Shown here in pieces: positions 31,501 through 40,130 of a stretch of 62,623 bases of DNA (its first letter is position 1; each line of letters starts with the position of its first letter). The notes beneath the pieces were generated by a model. The model saw nothing but the letters and a program-made list of their open reading frames with translations. It did no database searches and was not told where the DNA came from. Both the position numbers and the translations under genes were made by a program. Source of the DNA: a virus. The stretch spans positions 1 through 62,623 of IMG/VR virus record IMGVR_UViG_3300042452_000337, one strand, 5' to 3'.

Positions 31501-31987
31501 CCTGCGGGATGTCGCCTGCGGCCACCGCACCTGAGGAGATGGCCTTCTTGGTGGCGACGGTCGCCGCATTGTCGAGCAGGCCCGCCGCCTCTGCGGCCCG
31601 ACCGGCCTTCGTCAGTGCGGTCGCCGGACCCGAGACGAAACTGAGGGGGTCCGTTACGAGGTCAACCCCCAAGCCCGCTACGAATGATCCCCAGTTGTCC
31701 TCTTGGGGAACGATGCCGTAGGACTTGAGGAGGTCGCGTCCGCTCACCCGTTCGCCAGCCCGACCGGCGAGGGCACCTCGCAGGTAGTCGCCTGGAGCGG
31801 AGAGCGTGTCGGCTACGCGGCCAACGGTGCCACCGGCCAGTTCTCCGGCTTGCCGCAGCACGGAGTCGCGCTCGAAAGGGCTGACCACACCCTGACGAAC
31901 GTCCTCGTCCGCCAGCGCCGCTTCGTCAAACAGCGGCAGATAGCCGGGAGGCCGCTTGCCGATTCGTGGGCGGTCGAAGAGTTCCAT
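28523..31987 (-). CDS. Large virion-associated protein (1154 aa)
   Basis: No enzymatic domain recognised. Mostly helical and Ala/Gly/Arg-rich. Around residue 865 it has YLKNIFPWYTYQSRIF, a motif I know from very large internal or polyvalent phage virion proteins. A basic C-terminal tail ends in RKKKRKSD. Probably injected with the DNA or part of the internal core, consistent with a podovirus. Last gene of the structural operon, 4 bases after the next upstream one. Confidence 0.65.
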   Translation of the reverse strand: MELFDRPRIGKRPPGYLPLFDEAALADEDVRQGVVSPFERDSVLRQAGELAGGTVGRVADTLSAPGDYLRGALAGRAGERVSGRDLLKSYGIVPQEDNWGSFVAGLGVDLVTDPLSFVSGPATALTKAGRAAEAAGLLDNAATVATKKAISSGAVAAGDIPQVAKNTLGELQKTGRTLSTFDPAVVGRPLYGTRTARRAVTLDDLIQYADDPEKAAEAARRFLGDGFEAARGQRLSDSFGLGLPLGDAKITGDFLGEGFGNAYADALDTLGQKVRWSGPGRVAAAMFNNKVFGAIDPEEQLTNIANFEARRKAGSLARGSHAYNVTKLWESTPEAFTEDGNRIMGRLIETPEEAWDAADKAWLDARPGAKNYIGYWKDIRDEALDRSRKAGLSDAEAIDAYGTEYLPRRAAAALEMAGKRDKKLGDVLSAFTGDMLRRTDAFQLPGGRNTIMELSQDPVVAGAKRTAGSDEAAAQHIIDKLTPLVQPGQPPIEMKQAIKVARTLNELPDDVIKQAPLFGQHPVESIGSYLTGRAEAEATMSTMHDSLATFAARGAYSGKSRHISMQEALNRIGSKTYDDASEFITDEAGQFVRNAQEGGAQQMRERLGKLWGMDPDDIKLSEVSIPEEAVERLTRARDVYSSGEAAGALAKYLDRYTAAWRGSILTWPSRAVRDLYSGAVSNWLAGAFEPGAVGAAAGLMSDGPNSPAFRKWLASQSRYSGDDGLALFFQDLHANQLVQGNGQMYGELQASTLGNAALDPIVGARPINIGTMLGEFAPQQGRSWTQAWQDFKTWRSQLDPYVETKNPVLRAGEQMNSLTDGINRISGFMSLVGQGFDPAAAAARIKGVQADMSSLSDFERRYLKNIFPWYTYQSRIFREILKQLVERPGGRYGQILQGTENAQESNDGQYIPSSLRSQFAVPVPEMLGGRPAPGTQRYWTDLDFPGFDQINMIETPGTPSGAIYGTARQLGLQLHPAYRMGAELLSGQDFFTRRPLGESTSTLDAIGRNVTGDRSFDVPAILEKPIEALPFVGRPLYMARSLTDLRGDAPLSSRVAKTAVNALTGTKFRDVSQEEALADAIREIEGSIDPYTREFKQVYIPKDMEPEVPAWALQRQAVARGLARERRDLRKPRSERDKRKKKRKSDTQTPSLFD

Positions 31988-31990
31988 TCA

Positions 31991-33895
31991 TCACGATCCG
32001 CGACGATATGGGTGGTTCGTATTAGGGAGTCGCGGGCCGGTGCCGGAAAAGAAATCCCTAATGGCTGTATCTGCCGCATCCGCCATTGCTCCACGACCAG
32101 ATGCGGGCGGAGCGGTGCCGGGCGTTGCCGCCTGCTGGGGCGGAAGGGCCGGACCCGGCACGCCAGCGGGCAGTGGTTTGGGTTGCTGTGGTGCCGCCGG
32201 AGTTTGCGGCGTGCCAGTGAGCCACTGCCACCACGTGCGCGTTTGCTCAGGCGTAACGGCACCGCCGGAGGCCGACATGATGAGGGCGTCGGCCACCTTC
32301 TCGACTTGATCGGGAGGCACAACCTCCATCTTGGTGAGGATGCCGATGAGTGCGGTGCGTCTCGTCACGGGGTCCGGGTTCCGCATCGCAGCCGCCACTT
32401 CTTCGCTGAACCGTTCGGCGTACGGCTTGTCCGCTGGCGTATCCTGATCCCTCGCCCGCGCGGCCGACTCTCCCGCCGCCACCACCGCAGCCGCATCGGC
32501 CTGCTGTGCAGCCAGCGACATATAGTCACGAGCCGCACGGTCGTTGCCGAATGACGAATGAACTGCCGCCACCCGGAACGGATCACCGCTTTCGGCGGCG
32601 GCTTGCAGGCTCCGCATGTACAAGCCCTGAGCGACCATCGGGTTGTTCGCAGCAATCGTCATGTTGCGGTTGGCCCAGTTGTTGCGGACGTTCTGTGCCC
32701 GCATCCCGCCAGCCATTGCATTGGCCGACTGGTTCAGCATTCGCAGTTCTGCGAAGCCGTTGGGCGTAGAGGCTTTGTTCATGACGTCCTCGAACGTCAG
32801 GAACGGCTTGCCGTCCTCGCCGGTCAACCCCCTGTGGCGGGCGTAGATTTCTTTGGCGAACTGCAACTTCCGCTGATCGCTCATCCCTGCTTCGCGGTCA
32901 GCGACGGCTTCGTTCGACTTCTGCTGGTTGAACTTGTAGCGGAAACCGCCCATGCCGTTGTCAACGACGTCGTAGGACTTCCCCAGCGCGTCGTGCCGCT
33001 GCTTCTCTCGCATGACGTCAGCCTTGAGCAAGTCCATGTCATCGCCGTACTGCGAGGCGTCGATGCCGTAGGCCATAGCAAGCGCCATCGTGTGTGACGC
33101 AGAGCCAGCCCCCTGCTCCGGGTCGGCGGCGATCTGGTCGGCCGTCTCAAGCATCTGTGGATTCGGTGCCCGCGACGACACGGACCCGTCCACGTTATGA
33201 GTGAACGTGCCGCCGAAGCGAGTCATCGGAACTTCTGGGCTGTGGACGTTCCGCTGCATTCGGCGGCGTTGCTCCTCGCTGTACTGGCTGGCCTCGCGGC
33301 CTTCTGGCAGCGGCTTCCCGGCGGCTACCCGAGACTGAGCGACGGCACTGTTCTGGCCCGGTTCGAGCGTGGGGTCTTTGCCGCCTTGAATCCGGACGGT
33401 GCGGCCAGCGGCCGTTTCCACTTCGTGCGGGAACGAGCCGGTGAAGTTGTCTTGATACCAGTCCTCGAACGGCATGGTCTGGGTGTGGCCGCTGTTCTCG
33501 TACTTCTTGCGCAAGTTGGCCTGTGCGGCCGGAGACAGGGTTGCGAAACCGGCCGCAGGGGCGTCTGCGGATGCATCGCCGCCCTCTTGCCATGCCCGTT
33601 GACCACGAGCCAAAGCGCCCTGCGCAGAACCGCCCTGCGCAGCAGCCTGCCGTGCGGTATTCGCAGCCGCATCTCGCGTCTGCTGCTGGCGGGCTTCTTG
33701 CGACCGCATCCTCGCCTCTGCATCCGGCCGCAGGTCAGGCTCAAACGCGCCAGTCGCAGGGTTCATGCGCTCGACCGTGACCTCCGGCAACTCCATCGGG
33801 TCTGGGCGAGCATCCGGAAGATCGAGGACCGGAGCCTGTCGCGCTTGCCGCTGGAGTTCCAGAAGCATCCGTGCTTTGTCTTGTGCGGGCGTCAT
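31991..33895 (-). CDS. Large Ala/Gln-rich virion protein (634 aa)
   Basis: Unrecognised. N-terminal third Gln/Arg/Ala-rich with helical repeats (EARQQQTRDAAANTARQAA), then a globular middle and a Pro-rich linker (TPAAPQQPKPLPAG) near residue 585. Between the two largest genes of the operon, so an internal or tail component is likely. Start directly after the next gene. Confidence 0.6.
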   Translation of the reverse strand: MTPAQDKARMLLELQRQARQAPVLDLPDARPDPMELPEVTVERMNPATGAFEPDLRPDAEARMRSQEARQQQTRDAAANTARQAAAQGGSAQGALARGQRAWQEGGDASADAPAAGFATLSPAAQANLRKKYENSGHTQTMPFEDWYQDNFTGSFPHEVETAAGRTVRIQGGKDPTLEPGQNSAVAQSRVAAGKPLPEGREASQYSEEQRRRMQRNVHSPEVPMTRFGGTFTHNVDGSVSSRAPNPQMLETADQIAADPEQGAGSASHTMALAMAYGIDASQYGDDMDLLKADVMREKQRHDALGKSYDVVDNGMGGFRYKFNQQKSNEAVADREAGMSDQRKLQFAKEIYARHRGLTGEDGKPFLTFEDVMNKASTPNGFAELRMLNQSANAMAGGMRAQNVRNNWANRNMTIAANNPMVAQGLYMRSLQAAAESGDPFRVAAVHSSFGNDRAARDYMSLAAQQADAAAVVAAGESAARARDQDTPADKPYAERFSEEVAAAMRNPDPVTRRTALIGILTKMEVVPPDQVEKVADALIMSASGGAVTPEQTRTWWQWLTGTPQTPAAPQQPKPLPAGVPGPALPPQQAATPGTAPPASGRGAMADAADTAIRDFFSGTGPRLPNTNHPYRRGS

Positions 33896-33900
33896 AGTGC

Positions 33901-36900
33901 TTACCTCCAGCCAGTCCAGTTCTGTATTACTTGTGTCGTCGGCATACCGTCATTGCGGCGGGAGCCACGAATCCGCTCCAATGCACGGTCGATGGCGTCC
34001 ATCTCTGCTGCGGCGTCGTCCATGCCCACGCCACCGCCGCCGGGCGGGACGGGGATGGGGCCACCGGCCATGACGTTGGCCGACCGTCCGCCCATGTTTG
34101 CCGCAATCAAGCCACCGGCCGTAGCCGCACCCACGAGAGCGCGGGGCCACGTAAACCAGCCCTTCTTCGGTGGCGGCGTCTTGTCTTTGCCGGACGGATC
34201 GGAGTCGGACTTCTTGGCGGGGGTGTCGCCGTCTTTGGCGGGCTTGGTCGGACCGTCATCGGCGGGTTTTGTGCTGGCGTCTGCCGCTTCGCTCTTGGTG
34301 CTGCTGCCATTCGCCTGCGGGTCAGCGACGGGATCGAGTGTTTCCCCGTCCGCCTTTGGGGCAGAGGCCGGGTCGGTCTTTGTCGCAGCCTCTGGCTTGG
34401 GGGCGGCGGTCGAACCGTCTGCCGGTGGCAGGGTGCCGCTCGCTTGCATCTCGGCCCGCACCTTGTCGGCGGCGTCTCGTGCCACAGCCTGTGCGTCCGC
34501 GTTGCCCATGCCTTCGTCTTTTGCCGTTTGGTAGGCCATCCCGTATGCCTCTGTCGCGGCGTCTTCAATCTCTTCCGGCGTGTAGGCCCGCGTTGCTTTG
34601 GCGGACGATGCGCCGCCGCTGCCCGTTGCGGCCGTAGCAAGGGGGTCCGCGACGGGCGACACCTCGCCCAGTTCTGTGGCTGAGGAGTTGAGGTTGACTT
34701 GATTAGGCAGCGGCTTCGGGCCCGGAAGGGCCAACTGGCCTGCGGGCGGCAGGGTTTGTCCGGAGTTGGTCGTGCTGCCAACCACTGTCGCCGTCACGGT
34801 CTTGGGCTGCTTTGGTTTGCCGCCAAGAGAGGATCGCGCCCACTCGCCTGTCTTGGGGTCAAACCGCTTGACACCGGCCGACGCTGGCGTGGCGGTGGAC
34901 GGCAGGTCGTCGGCCAATGATCCCGGAGATGGCTCAAACAGCGACACCGAGTTCGCCATGTCGTTGTACGTCAGGCCCGGACGAGAGGCATCGGCACTGT
35001 CCACCTGCGCAAATGCAGACTCAGCAGCCCCGAGTTCATCGGCGGACTGGCGGGCTGCTTGGCGTGCTGCCTGCACCGCCGCAGGGTCGTAGTTCTTTGC
35101 GTTCTCCGCCTTTGCGACAGCGCGGACTGCACGGTCATGCGCAATGCGAGCCCGCACAACCTCCACCCGCCGCTGGTCGTACTCCTCGACTCCCGACCAG
35201 GGGTTGGCGCGGCCCGGCACTCGTGTCTCAACTTGGCTTTCAATCAACTCCTGCCGTGCGGGCGGCGGGAGGTCGGCCTCGCTCATGTAGGCAGGGTTGC
35301 CATCGCTGTCTGTCGTAATGCGGTTGGTAGTGATGAGGCCCGGCTGGAACTGCCGCTCCTCGCCAGGACTCACCTGCGACGTCATGGCAGGCGCGTTAGA
35401 CAGGTCGTCAGCGCTCTCCCCGCCGTAGAACTGCTCGATGTTGCGAACAATGCCCTCACGAGCCATGTCGTAGTCGGCCGTGCCGATCTGGTATGGCCCC
35501 TTCGACAGAATCTCGTCGGCAACTTGTTCGGCCGTCATGCCATAGGACAGCGGGTTGCGACCGCCGAACAGGTACTGCCCAGCGCCCATCAACCGCTCGT
35601 TAGACAGTCGCCCGCCACGCACGCGACCACCGCCGCCGGGATTGTTCGCCCGCAGGTCGGCACCAGAGACTTCTCCGGAATCCGGAAGCATGGCGGCTGC
35701 GTCGTCCCCGAACTCGTCAACAACTTCGTCGGCAAGGGTGGCCCGATCAGCGGGCGACAGTGAGTCGGATGCACGATTCAATCGCTCCGCACCGCGCGGC
35801 CTGCTGCCACCCGCAAACGCAATCACCGCATCGTCGTAGTGGCGGCGCTGCCCCACGTTCGTGTCTTGGAATCCAGGGGCGTTCGGATCGACGCGCGGCT
35901 CAAACGCACCGAGCATGTCGTCTTCGCCCTTGAGCCACAGGGGAAGTTTCCTAATGGCGTTCGTGCGGACGCGCTTCAGTTGCGCCAACGCATCAGTCTT
36001 CTGCTGACTGTCGGGCAGTGCCTCCACAGCCGCCTGCTGTTGCGTCAGGTAATCAACGGCCTCGTCGCCGTAGTGCAGTCGCAGCCGCTTGTCCATGTCC
36101 ATGCCCGGAGCATTGCGGGCCTGAGTCTGCGCCGCCTCCGCTTGCCGCATGGCCCCTAGTTCATCGTCCAACCACGTGGGCGGCTCGACGGCAGCGTTAG
36201 TCGCAACCTCTGGAGACATAGCGCCGGGACGACGCAAGGAAGGCTGACCGGCGCTGGCTGCGGCCTGCGGAGCGGGGTCTGCCTGCTGCACAGCGTTTCG
36301 CAGTTCGGCCTCAATGGCTGAGCGTCGGCGGACGGCGGCTATGGCTGCTGCTCGCTGATCGGCGGGCAGTTCCCGCACAAGGGATCGCAGCGTGTCAGCC
36401 GTTTCCACGTTGTGGTACGGGTCTGCGATTAGGGTGTTGAGTTCTTGCACCAAATCGTCGCCGGAGTTGACCGGCGTCATCAGTGCATCGACGGCCTCTG
36501 GGCTGACGGACGCACCGTCCGCGTCCTGAGCCAAAATCGCACGAGCCTCTGGGCTCAGTTTCTCGACAATCTCTGCGCGGATTGAGGGGGGCAGTTCGTT
36601 GAACCGTGACGCGATGGACGGAAGGCCGGGACCGACGCCCTCCATGAACGAGGTTCGCGGCGAGCGTGGTGTTCCAGATGCGGCGCGCTCGTCGGCGGCT
36701 TCGGCAACCTGCTGGGCAGCGCGAGCATTCGGGTCACGGCGGAAGTCGCCCGCCATCTCGGCAATGAGGTTGAGGCGACGGCGAGCCACACGATCATCGC
36801 CGTACGATGCGATGAGATCAGCGCGCTCTTCCGGCGTCAGGGCGTCAATGCTTTTCTGTACGCCACGAACGAACTGCGGCTTTGCCGCCTCCTGCGATGC

Positions 36901-37596
36901 TCCATCCCCAGCGTACTGGTCGATGAGGTTTCGCAGCCGCTCCACCTTCGTCTCGCGCTTGGTGCGTCCCTTGCGGAGGTTCGGGTTGGTGGCCTGTCGA
37001 GGAACGTCCGGCCCCTCACCAATCTCGACGGCCGACTGCTCAAGGTTGCCGTCAAGCGGCGTGGCGTCAGCGGTGGCTGTCAGGTCGGGGGATGCGTCTG
37101 CCGTGACTGTGTTGGTCAGTACGGCCCGCCCTTCCTGCAAGTCTTCTATGAGAATGAGGTCTTCGACGGCGAGGGAGTCCTGCCCCTCCTCCTGCACTTT
37201 GCGGAAAATCTCACGGGCTCTGTCCATCGTCACGGGGTACGGGCCCGGAATGTCCGGCTCTGCGGCCGGGACAGGAGAAGCGGGTGATGCCGGGCGTGGT
37301 CGCGGGATGTCTTCGCCAACGCCAGCCTGTCGCGCACGCATCTCTTGCAGGACTGGCCCTGCCTGTGCCTCGCGAGCGGCAGCACGGGCCTGCGCAGCAG
37401 CACGGTTCTCGGCGGCAATGGAGGCCCGCAACTCCATGCCCTCCGGGCCAGCGCCAGTCAGCAACTCTTGAAGTTGCCGCAGACGCAACGCCCGAGACTG
37501 GGGCGTCATCTTGGCCGCGAGGACTTGGCGAGGCGTGAGCGAAGCCGCGTTACTGGCCGCCCTCGCCGCCTTCTGTGCTGCCTGCGAGATTCCCAC
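33901..37596 (-). CDS. Very large virion protein (1231 aa) with C-terminal hydrophobic segment
   Basis: Unrecognised. Long Ala/Pro/Gln-rich coiled stretches, an acidic/Lys linker near the end (KSDSDPSGKDKTPPPKKG), then WPRALVGAATAGGLIAANMGG, a possible membrane segment, and a short C-terminus. The membrane segment suits a protein that penetrates or docks to the host membrane during DNA entry, as internal core proteins do; inference. Confidence 0.6.
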   Translation of the reverse strand: MGISQAAQKAARAASNAASLTPRQVLAAKMTPQSRALRLRQLQELLTGAGPEGMELRASIAAENRAAAQARAAAREAQAGPVLQEMRARQAGVGEDIPRPRPASPASPVPAAEPDIPGPYPVTMDRAREIFRKVQEEGQDSLAVEDLILIEDLQEGRAVLTNTVTADASPDLTATADATPLDGNLEQSAVEIGEGPDVPRQATNPNLRKGRTKRETKVERLRNLIDQYAGDGASQEAAKPQFVRGVQKSIDALTPEERADLIASYGDDRVARRRLNLIAEMAGDFRRDPNARAAQQVAEAADERAASGTPRSPRTSFMEGVGPGLPSIASRFNELPPSIRAEIVEKLSPEARAILAQDADGASVSPEAVDALMTPVNSGDDLVQELNTLIADPYHNVETADTLRSLVRELPADQRAAAIAAVRRRSAIEAELRNAVQQADPAPQAAASAGQPSLRRPGAMSPEVATNAAVEPPTWLDDELGAMRQAEAAQTQARNAPGMDMDKRLRLHYGDEAVDYLTQQQAAVEALPDSQQKTDALAQLKRVRTNAIRKLPLWLKGEDDMLGAFEPRVDPNAPGFQDTNVGQRRHYDDAVIAFAGGSRPRGAERLNRASDSLSPADRATLADEVVDEFGDDAAAMLPDSGEVSGADLRANNPGGGGRVRGGRLSNERLMGAGQYLFGGRNPLSYGMTAEQVADEILSKGPYQIGTADYDMAREGIVRNIEQFYGGESADDLSNAPAMTSQVSPGEERQFQPGLITTNRITTDSDGNPAYMSEADLPPPARQELIESQVETRVPGRANPWSGVEEYDQRRVEVVRARIAHDRAVRAVAKAENAKNYDPAAVQAARQAARQSADELGAAESAFAQVDSADASRPGLTYNDMANSVSLFEPSPGSLADDLPSTATPASAGVKRFDPKTGEWARSSLGGKPKQPKTVTATVVGSTTNSGQTLPPAGQLALPGPKPLPNQVNLNSSATELGEVSPVADPLATAATGSGGASSAKATRAYTPEEIEDAATEAYGMAYQTAKDEGMGNADAQAVARDAADKVRAEMQASGTLPPADGSTAAPKPEAATKTDPASAPKADGETLDPVADPQANGSSTKSEAADASTKPADDGPTKPAKDGDTPAKKSDSDPSGKDKTPPPKKGWFTWPRALVGAATAGGLIAANMGGRSANVMAGGPIPVPPGGGGVGMDDAAAEMDAIDRALERIRGSRRNDGMPTTQVIQNWTGWR

Positions 37597-37881
37597 TTAC
37601 TTCCCTCGCTTCTTGGCCGGGACGTCTTCGCTCTCAGAGTCCGCGTCGTCGTCCTCGCTCTTGAGGGCTTCCGGGAGGTCGTCGTCGGTGACGGGGATGT
37701 CAGGGCCCTTGCCCTTGTGTTCGGCGTGGAGGTCAGCCAAGTCCTCCCGCTCCTTCTCGGCAGCATCCTCCGCCTCTTCGCCCTGCTCTGAGCGAGGCTT
37801 GCCCTTCTTCGCCATGAGTTGCCGCAGCATCTTGCGCAGCACCTTCGGCGGGAGATCGTCAATGTCCAGTTCGGCATCCAT
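37597..37881 (-). CDS. Small charged protein (94 aa)
   Basis: Begins MDAELDIDDLPPKVLRKML; very acidic middle and tail with KKRGK at the end. No family recognised. One base before the next gene (transcript order) with a G/A-rich SD inside it. Possibly a scaffolding or chaperone helper for the large virion proteins. Confidence 0.65.
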   Translation of the reverse strand: MDAELDIDDLPPKVLRKMLRQLMAKKGKPRSEQGEEAEDAAEKEREDLADLHAEHKGKGPDIPVTDDDLPEALKSEDDDADSESEDVPAKKRGK

Positions 37882-37894
37882 GCCTTGCTTGCTC

Positions 37895-38431
37895 CTAATT
37901 GCGAAGTAACGAGTCGATCAGCGGCGTCTTGTCGAGGTAGATGGAATCCAGCCCAAACTGACCACGACGAATTGCCTCTAGTAAGTCCTGCTGCCAGCCT
38001 TGTTTCGCGTAACGCTCACGCACGTTGGCCGCACGGAGTCCTTCAAGCAGCCCGGCGTTGCCCAGTTGCTCGCCACGCATGGTCGTCTCGTACGCCTGAC
38101 GAGCCCGTTGGTTGGCGTCCTGCACGCCCATCTCGACCTGCGCTGCACCAGTAGCGGCCTGCACATCGGCTCCGGCCTGCGCCATGTCGGCACGCAACTG
38201 CTGACCACGCCCGCGAGAGACGCCAGCCCGATCCATGCCCTGCATGGCTGCGCGGCCCGCACCAGCGGAGGCGGCGTAGAGGTTGTTCGTCTGGTCGTTC
38301 ACCTTCGAGTCGGAGATCATCGGCGGCATATAGCCGTACGACGGCGGGGATGCCTGCTTCGTGCCCACAGGCTTGGGGGCCAGCGGGGAAGGCGTCTGCT
38401 GCGGGAGCGAGCGGTCGGCAAACACCGCCAT
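37895..38431 (-). CDS. Virion-operon protein (178 aa)
   Basis: Unrecognised. Pro-rich N-terminus (LPQQTPSPLAPKPVG), then helical Ala/Gln/Arg-rich repeats (AQAGADVQAATGAAQVEMG). Overlaps the previous gene by one base (ATGA-type). Similar composition to the two genes upstream, so the three may form one assembly. Confidence 0.65.
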   Translation of the reverse strand: MAVFADRSLPQQTPSPLAPKPVGTKQASPPSYGYMPPMISDSKVNDQTNNLYAASAGAGRAAMQGMDRAGVSRGRGQQLRADMAQAGADVQAATGAAQVEMGVQDANQRARQAYETTMRGEQLGNAGLLEGLRAANVRERYAKQGWQQDLLEAIRRGQFGLDSIYLDKTPLIDSLLRN

Positions 38432-38805
38432 CAGAAGTCCCTCGCCATGTTGTTGAGGAGGGCTTGCTGGAGGTTCGTCTGCTTCCGCTTCCGCAGGGCT
38501 GCGTAGTCGAAGTTCATGCCGGTGTCGAACACCGACCTTCGGGAGTCCAGTGCCCCCTTCTGCATCCGGGCGTCCACTTCGTTGCCTGCACGCTGCGCCA
38601 TGTTCTGGTTGCCCTGCTGACGAAGTTGGCTGTCCTCCTTCATCTGCTGGACGCCAAACTCTTGGTTCTTCTGCTCACGGTCCATGCCGAGCCCGGCCGC
38701 AGCCGCCATCGCCTGACCCTTGCCAAACGCACCCGCATCGCCGGTCTTCTTGGTGAGCCCGGAGAGCAACTGCTTCGAGGGGTTCTGGCCGACAGCCGCG
38801 TACAT
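38431..38805 (-). CDS. Virion-operon protein (124 aa)
   Basis: Unrecognised. Helical, Gln/Asn/Met-rich (GVQQMKEDSQLRQQGNQNMA). It shares this composition with its neighbours at 37895 and 38805, which hints at a duplicated gene family. One-base overlap on both sides. Confidence 0.65.
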   Translation of the reverse strand: MYAAVGQNPSKQLLSGLTKKTGDAGAFGKGQAMAAAAGLGMDREQKNQEFGVQQMKEDSQLRQQGNQNMAQRAGNEVDARMQKGALDSRRSVFDTGMNFDYAALRKRKQTNLQQALLNNMARDF

Positions 38806-39116
38806 CAGAAGCCCCTCAGGAGCCCGCCAAGCAGGCCGTACTTCTTGTCCTGTCCCATGCGGGCCGTCTCGGAGTCGTACTGGCGGCGCTGTGCCTCAGA
38901 CGCTTGCAGGTTGCGTTCATGGGCTGCTTGCCAAGTGGCTTGAGCGCGGTTCTGGTGGTACTCCTGCCGCCCCTCCTCGTCCTGTCGATCAAGGTGCTCG
39001 TGGGCCTTTGCCATCTCGTTGCCTCTGTCCATTCCGACAAGGCTGCCACTCCACTGGGCCTTCTTCGTGTCGATGGGGTCGTACACACCAACGCCTCTTG
39101 AACCCATGTAGGGCAT
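38805..39116 (-). CDS. Virion-operon protein (103 aa)
   Basis: Unrecognised. Starts MPYMGSRGVGVYD after GGAGACG; helical, Gln/Arg-rich (QDEEGRQEYHQNRAQ), ending in GGLLRGF. The longer in-frame reading to 39146 is rejected for lack of an SD. Likely related in origin to the two neighbours. Confidence 0.65.
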   Translation of the reverse strand: MPYMGSRGVGVYDPIDTKKAQWSGSLVGMDRGNEMAKAHEHLDRQDEEGRQEYHQNRAQATWQAAHERNLQASEAQRRQYDSETARMGQDKKYGLLGGLLRGF

Positions 39117-39126
39117 CTCTCGTCTC

Positions 39127-39603
39127 CTATGCGTAGAAGTTGCCAAGCGACCGGCCGTCGTTGCCGATCCCTTGAGGGTTGCCTGCGATGTTGTTGCTCA
39201 TCGCTTTCTTGCGGAAACCCGAGTTCTGCCTGTTCGGGGGCTTGTATCCAGCCACGACGGACGGGCTGCCTGCGGGTCGGTTTTCCTTCGGCTCGTCGTG
39301 CGTGCCCCCCAACTCGGCGCTTTCGCTGGGGCCGTCGTAGTCCTGCGACTGGCCCGCAATCCGGACGGGGGCGATCTCGTTGAGCGACGACAGGAGATTG
39401 CGGATGCGATGGCCCGTAGACACAGAAGCCAGCGGGTCGTTCATCAACTGGTCGGAGTAGGCGGCAGAGAGGTCGCCAGCCTCCTTCTTCCGCTTGAGAA
39501 TCTCGTCCGACCCGCTGTAGTCGTACGTGGTGGACGAACGCAGTCCGGGAGCGCTGACGGTGCGGCGGGCGCTCGTCAGATATGGGGGCAGATACGAAGC
39601 CAT
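39127..39603 (-). CDS. Virion-operon protein (158 aa)
   Basis: Unrecognised. Low-complexity middle with Asn/Gly/Pro (KPPNRQNSGF). First gene of a sub-operon preceded by a GGACATAAAT motif and a hairpin that contains its SD (AAAGG). Confidence 0.65.
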   Translation of the reverse strand: MASYLPPYLTSARRTVSAPGLRSSTTYDYSGSDEILKRKKEAGDLSAAYSDQLMNDPLASVSTGHRIRNLLSSLNEIAPVRIAGQSQDYDGPSESAELGGTHDEPKENRPAGSPSVVAGYKPPNRQNSGFRKKAMSNNIAGNPQGIGNDGRSLGNFYA

Positions 39604-39610
39604 AAACCTG

Positions 39611-39635
39611 TGGCCTTTCCACAGGATTTATGTCC
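39611..39635 (-). promoter_or_regulatory. GGACATAAAT motif copy 2 with SD-containing hairpin
   Basis: GGACATAAAT at 39626-39635, then stem CCTGTGG-AAAGG-CCACAGG directly upstream of the ATG at 39603. The loop AAAGG is the likely SD, so the hairpin may control translation as well as mark a promoter. Confidence 0.5.
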
Positions 39636-39644
39636 CCCGACTGC

Positions 39645-40130
39645 CTACCGAGCGACCTTTTTCCGTGCCCGCCGAATCGCCAGTTTCACGGCCTGTTCTG
39701 CGGCAAAGCGCACGAACGGGAGTTTCCTGGCCGTCGCCTGCTCCTCCAGCCAGCCCACGATGGTCGGGATGTTCTGCTCGCAGAGGTCCGGACCCCACTC
39801 GTCCATCTGGCGGGCTCTGGCGTTACACGAGCAGTTGGGGCTGGCTTGGATGCCGAGCCAGTCTTTGAGGAGGGCTTTGAGTTCTGTGCCGGGCCCGGAG
39901 GCTGGGGGCTGTGGTGGTGGCGGCGGTGGCTCCTCCACCTCCTGAGGAACGTACCCTTCGCGGTACTTGGCTTTGAGGGCTTCGTACGCTTTCGCGGAGA
40001 GCGTTACCCCGATCTTTTGGTCGCCTGCCGTGTGCAGAGTTCCGGCAGCAATTATGTCCTGTATGTAGCCCTGAGGCCGCTCGGAAGCCGCACGCTCGAT
40101 AGATTCCCAAGAAAAGTGGACTGTGTTCAT
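39645..40130 (-). CDS. Conserved phage protein (161 aa)
   Basis: Has a Pro-run linker (EEPPPPPPQPP) followed by GPGTELKALLKDWLGI and SPNCSCNARARQMDEWG, a layout found in phage proteins near tail genes. The Cys pair and the ordered C-terminal helix suggest a folded domain of unknown role. Overlaps the Cys-rich gene by 4 bases. Confidence 0.7.
   Translation of the reverse strand: MNTVHFSWESIERAASERPQGYIQDIIAAGTLHTAGDQKIGVTLSAKAYEALKAKYREGYVPQEVEEPPPPPPQPPASGPGTELKALLKDWLGIQASPNCSCNARARQMDEWGPDLCEQNIPTIVGWLEEQATARKLPFVRFAAEQAVKLAIRRARKKVAR

Noticed and set aside
33197-34534. Plus-strand frame opposite two virion genes
   Set aside because: It crosses the border of two minus-strand genes and has no SD.
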